NCBI GenBank assembly: GCA_041739465.1
Contig: JBGSNX010000008.1
Span: 1-64,000 of the forward strand
Origin: BOKV01 sp041739465
GTDB taxonomy: Bacteria; Pseudomonadota; Alphaproteobacteria; Rhizobiales; Rhizobiaceae
Direction: 5' to 3'
Length of the DNA stretch: 64,000 nt
The notes below the pieces were generated by a model. The model was given only the letters and a program-made list of their open reading frames with translations, was not told the DNA's origin and did not search any database. Each line of letters begins with the position of its first letter. Within the stretch, counting starts at the first letter, position 1. Shown here in pieces: positions 34,247 through 43,299 of the stretch. The translations under genes and the position numbers were made by a program.

Positions 34247-35707
34247 ATGACCGAGGGCACTACAATTCCGGTAATTCTGGCCGGTGGATCAGGTACGCGG
34301 CTTTGGCCGGTTTCACGCGAATCGCTTCCCAAGCAATTCGCACGCATCATGGAAGGGCACACGCTTTTCCAGCAGACGGTACTGCGCGCCAAGGAAATGC
34401 GGGCAACTGCTGCGCCGATTGTCATCACCAACAAGCGCTACCTGTCGATTGTTGCCGGCCAGCTCGCCGAAATCGGCTGCGAAGATGCAAGGATCATTTG
34501 CGAGCCAGCCGGACGCGACACCGCCGCTGCAGTTGCGCTTGCCTGCGAATTGCTGCTGCCGGAAAAATCCGACGCCATGATCGTCCTGCCGTCCGACCAT
34601 GCCATTGGCGACACCCACACCTTCGGCAGGGCGATCGCTTCTGGTCTCCACATTGCCCGTCGCAACGGCTGCATTGTGACCCTGGGAATTCGCCCTGCGC
34701 ATCCTGAAACAGGATATGGTTACATCAGGGCCGGCGCGCCAATTCATGGCGAACCGGGCTACCTCCTCGACAGCTTCATCGAGAAGCCGAACGCACAAAC
34801 CGCTGAAGAGCTGGTTCGCACACCGGGCGTCTATTGGAACGCAGGAATATTCCTGTTCAGAAAGGACCTGGTCCGCAACGAGTTCCTTTCGCTTGCGCCA
34901 GTGCTGCTGGATCAGGTTCGCCGTTCCGTGTCGGAAGGCGAGTGGAAAGGCAATTGTTTCCATCCCGCCGCTGCAGCCTTCGAGGCAATCAGCCCGGTCT
35001 CTTTCGACTACGCGATCATGGAAAAAACCGCCTTCGCCGCAGTTGTTCCGACTGACCCGTCATGGTCTGACCTTGGCTCATGGAAGTCGGTTTGGGAAAA
35101 TTCCGCGCAGGATGCCAGCGGAAATGTCACCGCCGGCCGGTCCTATTGCGTGAACACCTCAAACTCCTTTGCCATCAGCGATGGTCCGGTAATCGGCGTT
35201 GCCGGGCTGGACGACATCGTTGTCGTCGCCAACCGCGACGCCATTCTGGTGACATCAAGAAGCAACCCGCAGGACGTCAAGAAACTTGTCGAAGAAATGC
35301 GCAATGACGGCATCACCGCAGCCTTTGCACATTCCGGCGAAACCCGTCCATGGGGCCGCTTCGAGAGCCTCGACCGCGGCGCCTCGCACCAGGTAAAGCG
35401 CATCACCGTCAATCCGGGCGGACGCCTCTCTTTGCAATACCATCACCACCGGGCAGAGCATTGGGTTGTGGTTTCCGGGCTGGCCACAGTCACGGTCGAC
35501 ACCCAGGTGATGCTGCTTGGACCATGCCAGCAGGTATTCATCCCGCAAGGCGCGGTCCACCGGCTTGAGAATCTTGGCGATGAACCGATCGAGATGATCG
35601 AGGTTCAGTATGGCCATTATCTTGGTGAAGACGACATCGTCCGGGTCGAAGATGTTTACGGCCGCGATGCTACCGAGACGCCTTCCTTCTCTGTCAAGGC
35701 AGCGTGA
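34247..35707 (+). CDS. algA: Mannose-1-phosphate guanylyltransferase / mannose-6-phosphate isomerase (AlgA-like)
   Basis: A 486-residue bifunctional enzyme. The N-terminal nucleotidyltransferase carries LAGGSGTRLWPVSRESLPKQF and FIEKPN, with VYWNAGIFLFR; it makes GDP-mannose. The C-terminal cupin (type II phosphomannose isomerase) carries QVKRITVNPGGRLSLQYHHHRAEHW, with the metal-binding histidines, and QQVFIPQGAVHRLEN. It converts fructose 6-phosphate to mannose 6-phosphate. GGAG precedes the ATG by 6 bases. The phosphomannomutase gene starts 7 bases after the stop, completing the GDP-mannose route. Confidence 0.92.
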   Translation: MTEGTTIPVILAGGSGTRLWPVSRESLPKQFARIMEGHTLFQQTVLRAKEMRATAAPIVITNKRYLSIVAGQLAEIGCEDARIICEPAGRDTAAAVALACELLLPEKSDAMIVLPSDHAIGDTHTFGRAIASGLHIARRNGCIVTLGIRPAHPETGYGYIRAGAPIHGEPGYLLDSFIEKPNAQTAEELVRTPGVYWNAGIFLFRKDLVRNEFLSLAPVLLDQVRRSVSEGEWKGNCFHPAAAAFEAISPVSFDYAIMEKTAFAAVVPTDPSWSDLGSWKSVWENSAQDASGNVTAGRSYCVNTSNSFAISDGPVIGVAGLDDIVVVANRDAILVTSRSNPQDVKKLVEEMRNDGITAAFAHSGETRPWGRFESLDRGASHQVKRITVNPGGRLSLQYHHHRAEHWVVVSGLATVTVDTQVMLLGPCQQVFIPQGAVHRLENLGDEPIEMIEVQYGHYLGEDDIVRVEDVYGRDATETPSFSVKAA

Positions 35708-35714
35708 GGGCGTC

Positions 35715-36464
35715 ATGGAAACTGTTTTTCTCTTCGACGTAGACGGGACGCTGACGCCGCCCCGCGAAACCATGAACCTTGGCTTTGCCCGATTCTTCAG
35801 AGATTTCGTTGCTTCCCATCCGGTCTATCTGATTTCCGGAAGTGATTTTGCGAAGATCGCCGAACAGGTGGATGAAGACATTCTCCTTGCATGCTCCGGC
35901 GTGTTCGGCAGTTCGGGCGCCGAGTTCAAGATCGGCGACGAACTGGTGTATCGCAAGCATCATGATTTCCACCCGGCAATCCGCGAGGCCTGCCGCAACT
36001 ACGTGGACACTAGCACCTATCCTTGGCGCTTCGGAAACCACATCGAGGAGCGTCCCGGCATGCTCAACGTATCGGCTGTGGGGCGTTTCGCCTCATTGTC
36101 CGAGCGCAAGAAATACCATGCCTGGGACGGGGATGCCGGCGAGAGGAAAGTCTTTGCCGATGCCATAAACGCCAGCGGACTTGGCTATGAGGCTTCCGCT
36201 GGTGGCGAGATCAGCATCGACATCGTCCCTGCCGGCTGGAACAAGGCTGTTGTCAAGGCCGAGGTTATGCGTCGGCATCCTGGTGCTGCACTTGCGTTTT
36301 ACGGTGACAGCATGGCTGAAGGCGGGAATGACCGGCCGTTGGCTTTGGCGTTGGAAGAGGCTGGTGCGCCACATCGCGCAATTGCCGTGCACAGCTGGAC
36401 TGATACCTGGCGTGAATTGATGCGCCAGGTACGCCATGAGCACAAGCTGGCAGGCGCAGCGTGA
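35715..36464 (+). CDS. Eukaryotic-type (HAD) phosphomannomutase
   Basis: A 249-residue HAD-superfamily phosphomannomutase. The catalytic loop is FDVDGTLTPPRE with nucleophile Asp8 and acid/base Asp10. YLISGSDFAKIAEQVDED is the second HAD motif and FYGDSMAEGGNDRPLA the metal-binding motif. RPGMLNVSAVGR and SIDIVPAGWNK are typical of the PMM1/PMM2 family. Canonical alginate producers use AlgC, an unrelated alpha-phosphohexomutase, so this is a non-homologous replacement. It is cotranscribed with algA under the sigma-54 promoter and supplies mannose 1-phosphate. Confidence 0.88.
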   Translation: METVFLFDVDGTLTPPRETMNLGFARFFRDFVASHPVYLISGSDFAKIAEQVDEDILLACSGVFGSSGAEFKIGDELVYRKHHDFHPAIREACRNYVDTSTYPWRFGNHIEERPGMLNVSAVGRFASLSERKKYHAWDGDAGERKVFADAINASGLGYEASAGGEISIDIVPAGWNKAVVKAEVMRRHPGAALAFYGDSMAEGGNDRPLALALEEAGAPHRAIAVHSWTDTWRELMRQVRHEHKLAGAA

Positions 36465-36472
36465 AGAACTGC

Positions 36473-36494
36473 GGCGGCGGTGAAAACCGCCGCC
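36473..36494. terminator. GC-rich hairpin between converging pmm and NtrC genes
   Basis: GGCGGCGGT (36473-36481) and ACCGCCGCC (36486-36494) pair perfectly around a GAAA tetraloop, in the 33-base gap between the two stop codons. There is no T run, so termination may rely on the stem alone or on another factor. Confidence 0.5.
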
Positions 36495-36497
36495 TGC

Positions 36498-37892
36498 TCA
36501 GGCTGCCTCCCAGCCTTCGCGTTTGCGATAGATGGTCGATGGGCTGAGTTCGAGAGTCTGAGAGGCTTTGGGAACACTGTCACCCGACCGGCGGATCGCT
36601 TCTTCGATAATCTGGCGTTCGATCACATGAAACGGCAGGTTGAGATCGACCGAAATCAGATTGCTGTCGGCCTTGCCATTGCCGCCTGCCATCGCCCCCT
36701 TGCGGGCGACGGCATGAAGATTTCCGCCAATTGCCAGCATGGTTCCGTCTATGAAAGGTCCATCATTCAGGATGACCGCCTTGCGGATCACGTTCTGCAA
36801 CTCGCGAACATTCCCTGGCCATGCATAGGCAAGGATCATGCCTTCAGCATCCGGAGTGAACCCTTCGAACTCCTTGTTCTCTTCGGCGGACATCTGCCCG
36901 AGCAGGTGTTTGGCAATGAGCAGCGCGTCGCCATCGCGTTCCCGCAACGCAGGCATTTCAATGGGAATGACGTAGAGGCGATAATAGAGGTCTTCCCGGA
37001 AGCGTCCCTGGCGGACCTCTTCCATCGGATCGCGGTTTGTTGCGCAGACTATCCGGACGTCAACCTTTGTCGTCTTGTCGCTGCCGACTTTCTGAACGGT
37101 TCCAGTTTGCAGGAAGCGCAGCAACTTGGACTGCAGGCTGATATCCATCTCGCAGATTTCATCGAGGAAAAGTGTGCCGCCGTCAGCAGCATGGGCCGCA
37201 CCTTCGCGGTCGCCGGTGGCGCCGGTAAAAGCACCTTTCACGTGTCCGAAGATCTCGGACTCGATCAGATCCTTGGGGATAGCCGCGCAATTGAGCGCCA
37301 CAAACCGGCCCGCCCGCCTCGGGCTCGCCATGTGGATCGCGCTTGCGCAAACCTCCTTGCCGGTTCCACTTTCACCAAGCACGAACACTGCAGCGTTTGA
37401 ACGCGATACCGCCTCGATGGTCTTGTACACTGCGATCATCGGAAGGCTCGTACCAATAAAGCCGTGGTTGCTTTGGGAAGCAAGGCCGGTGCTGACTTCC
37501 TTGATGGTTCGGCGCATCACCATGCGCTCGAGTGCATTGCGAACGGTTGTCACCAGCCGCTCTTCGGAAGCCGGCTTGACTATGAAATCATATGCACCAA
37601 GCCGCATCGCCTGAACTGCAGTTCCAATTGAACCTGAGGCGGTAACAACGACGGCTGTGACGTCGATCCCTTCCTCAGTAAGCTTGCGCAAAACATCCAG
37701 CCCGTTCATGTCGGGTAACTGAAGATCAAGAAGCACCGCGCGGTATTCGCCGGTGCGAAGCTTCTCGAGCCCTTCCCCGCCTGTCTGCGCAATATCCGCC
37801 TGGATGGCCCGTTTGCCCAGCCATGTCTTGAAGACCATGGCAATCGATATTGTATCCTCTATCAGCAGTACCTTGTCCGCGTTCCTGCTCAT
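36498..37892 (-). CDS. NtrC-family sigma-54-dependent response regulator
   Basis: A 464-residue activator. The receiver has acidic residues E12/D13 and phospho-acceptor Asp56 in LLDLQLPDMNG. The AAA+ domain has Walker A GESGTGKE at 173-180 and the sigma-54-contacting GAFTGA at 220-225. The C-terminus is a Fis-type helix-turn-helix (SVPKASQTLELSPSTIYRKREGW). All parts needed for sigma-54 activation are intact. It overlaps the hybrid kinase gene by 4 bases (ATGA) and sits next to genes with sigma-54 promoters, recalling KinB/AlgB of Pseudomonas. Control of the alg promoters is an inference. Confidence 0.92.
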   Translation of the reverse strand: MSRNADKVLLIEDTISIAMVFKTWLGKRAIQADIAQTGGEGLEKLRTGEYRAVLLDLQLPDMNGLDVLRKLTEEGIDVTAVVVTASGSIGTAVQAMRLGAYDFIVKPASEERLVTTVRNALERMVMRRTIKEVSTGLASQSNHGFIGTSLPMIAVYKTIEAVSRSNAAVFVLGESGTGKEVCASAIHMASPRRAGRFVALNCAAIPKDLIESEIFGHVKGAFTGATGDREGAAHAADGGTLFLDEICEMDISLQSKLLRFLQTGTVQKVGSDKTTKVDVRIVCATNRDPMEEVRQGRFREDLYYRLYVIPIEMPALRERDGDALLIAKHLLGQMSAEENKEFEGFTPDAEGMILAYAWPGNVRELQNVIRKAVILNDGPFIDGTMLAIGGNLHAVARKGAMAGGNGKADSNLISVDLNLPFHVIERQIIEEAIRRSGDSVPKASQTLELSPSTIYRKREGWEAA

Positions 37893-40861
37893 GATGCCAC
37901 TCCCATGGTCTTTTCGTTCGGATTGTAGAACCCACGCCCGGCTTTCGGCAGGATCGCCAGAAGCCCGTTGATGTGATTCTGCAGCTGTCCGATTTCTTCG
38001 TTGTTGATGTGGGTGCCGCCGGTGCGGATCGCGTCATTTATCTGGGCGGCGATTTGCTCAAGTCCGCTTGCGCCGACAATTCCAGCCACACCCTTCAAGG
38101 TGTGGGTTGCCCGTTCCAGTTCTTCAAGATCTCCGGCATTGGCAGCAGCCAATACCTTTTCGCCGTTCTTCGTAAGGTCTGCCCGGACATGGCCAATGAA
38201 AATCTCCTGGTCTTGCGGCGCAAGCTCACCAAGGAAAGTTTCAAGCGAAGCAAGCGGGGAGACCTTGGCACGGTCCAGCTTCTGCTGATCGCCCGAAAGC
38301 ACAAACGATAGAGCCCTTGCAAGATCAGCCCGCGAAACCGGTTTTGGCAGATAGGCATTTGCGCCCGATGCCATCGCCTTCTGGCGATCCTCATCGAAAG
38401 CATAGGCCGACATCATGACCACCGGTATTTCACCATGAAGTGCCTGCATCTGGCGGATTTGCGCAGTGGCGGTAATGCCGTCCATGCCGGGCAGCGAAAT
38501 GTCCATCAGCACGACAGCATAGTCTTTGCTGGCGAGGCGCTGAAGGCCACTCTCGGCTGTATCGGCAATATCGACATGGCAACCGAACGCCTCAAGATTG
38601 CGCTTCAGCAGCAACTGGTTTGTTGCATTGTCCTCCACCGCAAGGATGTGAACACCCTCAAGATGGTGACGATCCATCGGACTTGCCCGGCGCTCAACCA
38701 TTGGCCATGCGGCATCCGGCGCAGCTTGCAGCGGTAGCTCGAACCAGAAGGTTGAACCCTGGCCCTCCTCGCTTTCAAAACCGATCGAGCCACCCATTGC
38801 GTTCACAAGCCGTTTGCAGATGGCAAGTCCCAGTCCGGTTCCACTGCCGCCAGTATGATGGTGCTCGATCGTCGAGAATTCCTGAAACATCATGTGCCGC
38901 TTTCCTTCCGGAATGCCGCCGCCCGTATCGGATATGGTGAACCTCACGCCGCCGCCCTTGGATGACTCTATGGCGTCAATGTTGACGCTGATTTCACCCT
39001 GCTTCGTGAACTTGATGGCGTTGCTTGCAAAATTGAGCGCCACCTGACGGATACGGCCGGCATCGCCAACCAGCACGGTAGGCAGAGCAGAATCGAGCGT
39101 GCAACGGATTGCCAAGCCTTTTTCCTCGGCCAGCGGGCGCACCAGCGCCATTGCGCCCTCGGTCAGTTGTACAAGGTCAAACGGTGCACTGCGAATTTCG
39201 ACCTTGCCTTCATCCAGCTTGGAAAAATCAAGGATGTCATTGATGATCTGCAACAGTGCAGTGCCGGAACCGCGAGCGACTGTCAGGAGTTTCTCGCGAT
39301 CTTCCGTATCCTTGGAGATCGCCAGTAGGTCAAGGATACCCAGCATGCCATGCAGCGGCGTGCGCACCTCATGGCTCATCATTGCAAGGAACCTTGTCTT
39401 GGCCTGGCTGGCAAATTCGGCCCTTTCCTTTTCGGCCTGAATCCGCTGTTCGGCCAGCTTGCGTTCGGTGATGTCACGGGCATAGCCGATGAACAGCCGA
39501 CCCTGCCGTCCGGTCGTTTCCCTTATCGCAAGTTCGATATCGAAAATCTCGCCGTCCTTGCGCTGACCCTTGATCTCGATCCGCTGGTTGAGAACCGGTC
39601 CCTCACCGGTTGCCAGATAGCGCTTCATGCCCTGTGCATGTGCCGTGCGGTACTGCTCGGGAACGATAAGGTCCCCCATGGTCCTGCCGACTGCTTCGCT
39701 GCTGGCATAACCAAAGATTGTTTCTGCTGCCGGGTTGAACGCGACGACCGTTCCCGCTTCGTCAATGATGATGATGGCGTCCATTGCAGTGCGCACCGCA
39801 TCTTCGAACTGGCCGAGCGCGCGCCTTTCATTTTCTTCCGACATTCGGCGCATTCTCGCGTCGCGAATGAACCCGGCAAAACGGCGCTTGCCGCCAGACA
39901 CGAATTCGCTGATTGAAAGTTCGATGGGTACAGTCTGGCCGTTACGGTCGATTCCTTCGGAATCAAAGCCTCGGCCAATCAGGTTGCTTTGTCCGGACAT
40001 GACATATTGCATCACGCCAGCCTCGAGCTTGGCGGCGTTCTCCGCCGACATCAGCATGGCCGCAGACTTGCCGGTAAGCTCCTTCTCCGAATAACCAAAA
40101 AGGGTTTGCAGCGCCGGATTTGCCCGTTCGATTGCACCCTTCTCATCGACGATCACGATCGCATCGACCGAACTGCGCAGCAACTCCTCGTGCCTTTCAA
40201 CGCTTTCCACCGCAGCCTGATTGGCCGATTCCAGATCGTTGACATGGGCGATTTCGCGCAGCATCCGCCGCGCCTTCGTCATCGCGGCAGCGAGCGCCAG
40301 CAAGAGTGCCGCAAACCCCACCGCCATCTCGATTGCAGCCCCATAGAGCACTTTGTCGCTCTGCATGTACTCGACATAGGAGTGGGTGACCGGCTCCCCT
40401 TGCAGGGAAATGAAAGTGATGAGGAGTACCCAGCCAATGATAACGGTTCCACCTGCGACCATCACCGGCTTGGGGTCGAACCGCAAAGCGCGAATGCCCG
40501 TGTAAAGGGCGAGGAAGATCAGCGAAGGGGTCTTGAAAGTCGTCTGCAATGGCAGGTCATAGGCGAAAGCATAGGACAATATGAGCGCAAAGATCAGCGC
40601 GCCATCCACCACTGTCAGGACTGAAAGCCAGAACTCCGCAGCCGTGACATTGTTCGAGAGCTTCACCCGGACATAGCAGGAAAGCAGGATCAGGCCGGCG
40701 ATGAAAACGGTGAGCCCGCTGAAGGTCTGCCATTGCATCGACGCGCCTGCCACCACGTGGAAAGCAAGGATGATCATTGCAATAAGCGCCTGAAACAGCG
40801 CGATTGCCCTTTCGCCTTGCCGGTTGCTCTCGGCAAAGACGCTTTTGTACCTGCTTTCCAT
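37889..40861 (-). CDS. Hybrid sensor histidine kinase with receiver and Hpt domains
   Basis: A 990-residue membrane kinase. About six hydrophobic segments span residues 20-195, then two PAS domains (about 228-335 and 350-465), HisKA with His497 in MMSHEVRTP, HATPase_c (N-box NFASNAIKF near 610, DTGGGIP, GTGLGLAI near 675), a receiver with Asp787 in VLMDISLPGMDG, and a C-terminal Hpt domain with His920 in ATHTLKGVAG. The full His-Asp-His chain could pass phosphate to the co-encoded NtrC-type regulator (4-base overlap). There is no large periplasmic domain, so the signal is probably membrane- or PAS-sensed. Confidence 0.92.
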   Translation of the reverse strand: MESRYKSVFAESNRQGERAIALFQALIAMIILAFHVVAGASMQWQTFSGLTVFIAGLILLSCYVRVKLSNNVTAAEFWLSVLTVVDGALIFALILSYAFAYDLPLQTTFKTPSLIFLALYTGIRALRFDPKPVMVAGGTVIIGWVLLITFISLQGEPVTHSYVEYMQSDKVLYGAAIEMAVGFAALLLALAAAMTKARRMLREIAHVNDLESANQAAVESVERHEELLRSSVDAIVIVDEKGAIERANPALQTLFGYSEKELTGKSAAMLMSAENAAKLEAGVMQYVMSGQSNLIGRGFDSEGIDRNGQTVPIELSISEFVSGGKRRFAGFIRDARMRRMSEENERRALGQFEDAVRTAMDAIIIIDEAGTVVAFNPAAETIFGYASSEAVGRTMGDLIVPEQYRTAHAQGMKRYLATGEGPVLNQRIEIKGQRKDGEIFDIELAIRETTGRQGRLFIGYARDITERKLAEQRIQAEKERAEFASQAKTRFLAMMSHEVRTPLHGMLGILDLLAISKDTEDREKLLTVARGSGTALLQIINDILDFSKLDEGKVEIRSAPFDLVQLTEGAMALVRPLAEEKGLAIRCTLDSALPTVLVGDAGRIRQVALNFASNAIKFTKQGEISVNIDAIESSKGGGVRFTISDTGGGIPEGKRHMMFQEFSTIEHHHTGGSGTGLGLAICKRLVNAMGGSIGFESEEGQGSTFWFELPLQAAPDAAWPMVERRASPMDRHHLEGVHILAVEDNATNQLLLKRNLEAFGCHVDIADTAESGLQRLASKDYAVVLMDISLPGMDGITATAQIRQMQALHGEIPVVMMSAYAFDEDRQKAMASGANAYLPKPVSRADLARALSFVLSGDQQKLDRAKVSPLASLETFLGELAPQDQEIFIGHVRADLTKNGEKVLAAANAGDLEELERATHTLKGVAGIVGASGLEQIAAQINDAIRTGGTHINNEEIGQLQNHINGLLAILPKAGRGFYNPNEKTMGVAS

Positions 40862-41019
40862 GAAAATACCTTCACTGGGATTGCCAGGAACATGGCACAG
40901 GAAGCGCTACAAACCGAAAAGCCGAATGCTAAAATTGTAAGCATCCTGCCCCGAAACGGGAATTGCGTGGTTTTCAGGCTTGATTCATGGCCTTCGGCGC
41001 CCCGAAACCCGCCTTTTGC

Positions 41020-41196
41020 AGTTTCAAAGCTGCAGTTGCCGGCCTTGGCGGCTGTCCTTATGCACCCGGTGCTGCAGGCAATGTCGCCACCGGCACGGAA
41101 GTGCAGCTTTTGGAAAGCCTTGGCTTTTCCACTGGCGTCGACTGGCAAAAACTGGAGGCCACTGCAGCCTTTGCCAGCCGGATTATTGGCCGGTAG
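41020..41196 (+). pseudogene. C-terminal fragment of a second HMG-CoA lyase gene
   Basis: The 379-base gap between the hybrid kinase and tctA contains an open stretch whose translation, SFKAAVAGLGGCPYAPGAAG followed by NVATGTEVQLLESLGFSTG and VDWQKLEATAAFASRI, aligns with the last ~57 residues of MvaB (FDAAAGGLGGCPFAPGSKG, NVATGAVVDYLEAHGFSTG). It includes the catalytic GGCP motif and ends with TAG. The remaining four fifths of the gene are absent, so it cannot be active. The protein differs enough from the local mvaB to be the relic of a paralogue rather than a recent copy. Confidence 0.8.
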
Positions 41197-41240
41197 TCAA
41201 GGGGCCGCTACGAGCATAAAGGCAACAGCCTTTAGACGGG

Positions 41241-42752
41241 TCATTCCTCTTCGGAGAACACCTCGGCCCGCTTGCTGCGAACTTGGGGCATCAGCACCAC
41301 AACCAACACAGCCAAGGTCAGCAACAACAATGTCAGACTGATTGGGCGCGACAGGAATGTCATCGGATCACCGCGGCTCAGGATCATCGCCCGGCGCAGA
41401 TTTTCTTCAAGCATCGGTCCCAGCACGAAGCCAAGCAACAACGGTGCTGGTTCGCAGCGCAACTTCATCATGATGTAGCCCATCAGGCCGAAACCTGCGA
41501 CGGCGTAAAGGTCGTAGACATTCGAGTTTACCGAATAAACGCCAATGGAACAGAACGCCATGATGACCGGAAAAAGTACATGGTATGGCACCTTGAGCAG
41601 CCATACCCATACGCCGATCAAGGGCAGATTGAGGACGATCAGCATCAAATTGCCGATCCACATGCTTGCGATGATGCCCCAGAAAAGGGCAGGCTGTTCG
41701 CTCGCGACATTGGGTCCCGGCACGATGCCCTTGATGATCATAGCGCCCACCATCAACGCCATCACCGGATTTGCCGGAATGCCCAGTGTCAAAAGCGGTA
41801 TGAAGCTGGTTTGTGCCCCGGCATTGTTTGCAGATTCAGGACCCGCCACGCCTTCGATAGCGCCTTTTCCAAATTCCTCCGGCGTTTTGGAAAGTCGTTT
41901 TTCAACCGTATAGGATGCGAACGAAGCCAGAATTGCACCGCCACCGGGCAAGATTCCAAGCGCCGAGCCAAGCACGGTTCCGCGAACCATTGGCGCGACC
42001 ATCTTTTTCAGATCCGCCCGCGAGGGCCACAAGGTGCCAAGCTTTGTGGTCAGAACTGAGCGGTCCTGGTCGCCCTCAAGGTTCTTCAAAATCTCTGCAA
42101 TGCCAAAGACGCCAACTGCCAGTGCCACGAAATTCAGCCCGTCAGCATACTCGGTGATGCCGAAAGTGAAGCGCGGAGTGCCGGAATAGATGTCGTTTCC
42201 AACAAGGCCAAGCAGCAGCCCGAGCACCACCATCGCCAGCGCCTTGAGGATGGACCCGTGCGCCAGGGCAATGGACGACACCAGACCAAGAAGCATCAGG
42301 GAAAAATACTCGGCTGCGCCGAACTTCAACGCAATGATCGTTAGAGGCGGCGCAAAAATTGCCACCAGCAAGGTGGCGACTGTTCCTGCAAAGAACGAAC
42401 CAAGGGCCGCAATCGCAAGTGCGGTTCCGGCCTTGCCGTTTCGCGCCATCTGGTAACCGTCGATTGCCGTAACGGCAGAGGAGCTTTCACCCGGCATGTT
42501 GATCAGGATCGCCGTGGTCGAGCCCCCATACTGGGCACCATAGTAAATGCCAGCCAGCATGATGAGCGAGGATACCGGCTCCAGCTGGAACGTGATCGGC
42601 AAAAGCATCGCAATTGTCGCGGTTGCGCCAATGCCCGGCAGCACCCCGATCAAGGTGCCCAAAATGACCCCGATCAGACAGAAGAACAGGTTCTCAATGG
42701 TACCGGCGGTGGCAAACCCCAGCGCAAGATTTGAAAGAAGATCCAAGGTCAC
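41241..42752 (-). CDS. Tripartite tricarboxylate transporter, large membrane subunit TctA-like
   Basis: A 503-residue membrane protein with about 12 spans. Characteristic blocks are GVLPGIGATATIAMLLPITFQLEP and the PGESSSAVTAIDGYQMARNGKAGTAL region (abridged), plus PGGGAILASFASYTVEKRLSK and FGKGAIEGVAGPESANNAGAQ. It is the major channel subunit of a TTT importer, driven by ion gradients and fed by the periplasmic TctC-like protein. It begins 6 bases after tctB. The substrate class is probably a carboxylate but cannot be named. Confidence 0.92.
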   Translation of the reverse strand: MTLDLLSNLALGFATAGTIENLFFCLIGVILGTLIGVLPGIGATATIAMLLPITFQLEPVSSLIMLAGIYYGAQYGGSTTAILINMPGESSSAVTAIDGYQMARNGKAGTALAIAALGSFFAGTVATLLVAIFAPPLTIIALKFGAAEYFSLMLLGLVSSIALAHGSILKALAMVVLGLLLGLVGNDIYSGTPRFTFGITEYADGLNFVALAVGVFGIAEILKNLEGDQDRSVLTTKLGTLWPSRADLKKMVAPMVRGTVLGSALGILPGGGAILASFASYTVEKRLSKTPEEFGKGAIEGVAGPESANNAGAQTSFIPLLTLGIPANPVMALMVGAMIIKGIVPGPNVASEQPALFWGIIASMWIGNLMLIVLNLPLIGVWVWLLKVPYHVLFPVIMAFCSIGVYSVNSNVYDLYAVAGFGLMGYIMMKLRCEPAPLLLGFVLGPMLEENLRRAMILSRGDPMTFLSRPISLTLLLLTLAVLVVVLMPQVRSKRAEVFSEEE

Positions 42753-42758
42753 AAGTCC

Positions 42759-43250
42759 TCAAAAAGACAGCCACGGGCCGAACCGTTGAAATGGCAGGCC
42801 GAGCGCATAACTGAAAACCAGCGTCGAAAACACCGTAACTGCCGAGGCGAGTGCAAGCGCGGAAACCATGCCCATTTTCATCGAAGCCTTGGCGGCGATC
42901 AGCGTCGTGATGAATATCGATGGCACAAAGCCGAGGCCACGCACGGTAAGGCCAAAGAACACCGGCGCAGGCAGGATGAACATCATCCCGCGCCAAGCGT
43001 GATTGCCGAGCGCCTCGCCCGATGACTTGAAAGCACTGGCAATAATGAGGGCACCAAGAAAAATGAGAATGACTGCCAGGAACAACGGAAAATAACCCGG
43101 CCCCATGCGAAACGTGGTGCCCAGTTTCATGCCCAGCGATTGGAAAAAGAAGACCAGACCGATGGCGATGAACAGAACACCGGCGGCGGCATCAACCTTG
43201 TTGATGGATTTTGATGACGTCAGCGAAGACGGCTTGTTTGACGACGACAT
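42759..43250 (-). CDS. Tripartite tricarboxylate transporter, small membrane subunit TctB-like
   Basis: A 163-residue protein with four hydrophobic segments after a 25-residue polar, serine-rich N-terminus; MGPGYFPLFLAVILIFLGALI is typical of TctB. The ATG at 43250 follows a GGGGGG ribosome site; a longer frame to 43295 lacks one. It sits between tctC and tctA, as usual, with a hairpin between tctC and tctB. Confidence 0.85.
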   Translation of the reverse strand: MSSSNKPSSLTSSKSINKVDAAAGVLFIAIGLVFFFQSLGMKLGTTFRMGPGYFPLFLAVILIFLGALIIASAFKSSGEALGNHAWRGMMFILPAPVFFGLTVRGLGFVPSIFITTLIAAKASMKMGMVSALALASAVTVFSTLVFSYALGLPFQRFGPWLSF

Positions 43251-43299
43251 GAACGCCCCCCTTTCGACAAACCACTGGCAAATGGCAACTGCCAACTGG

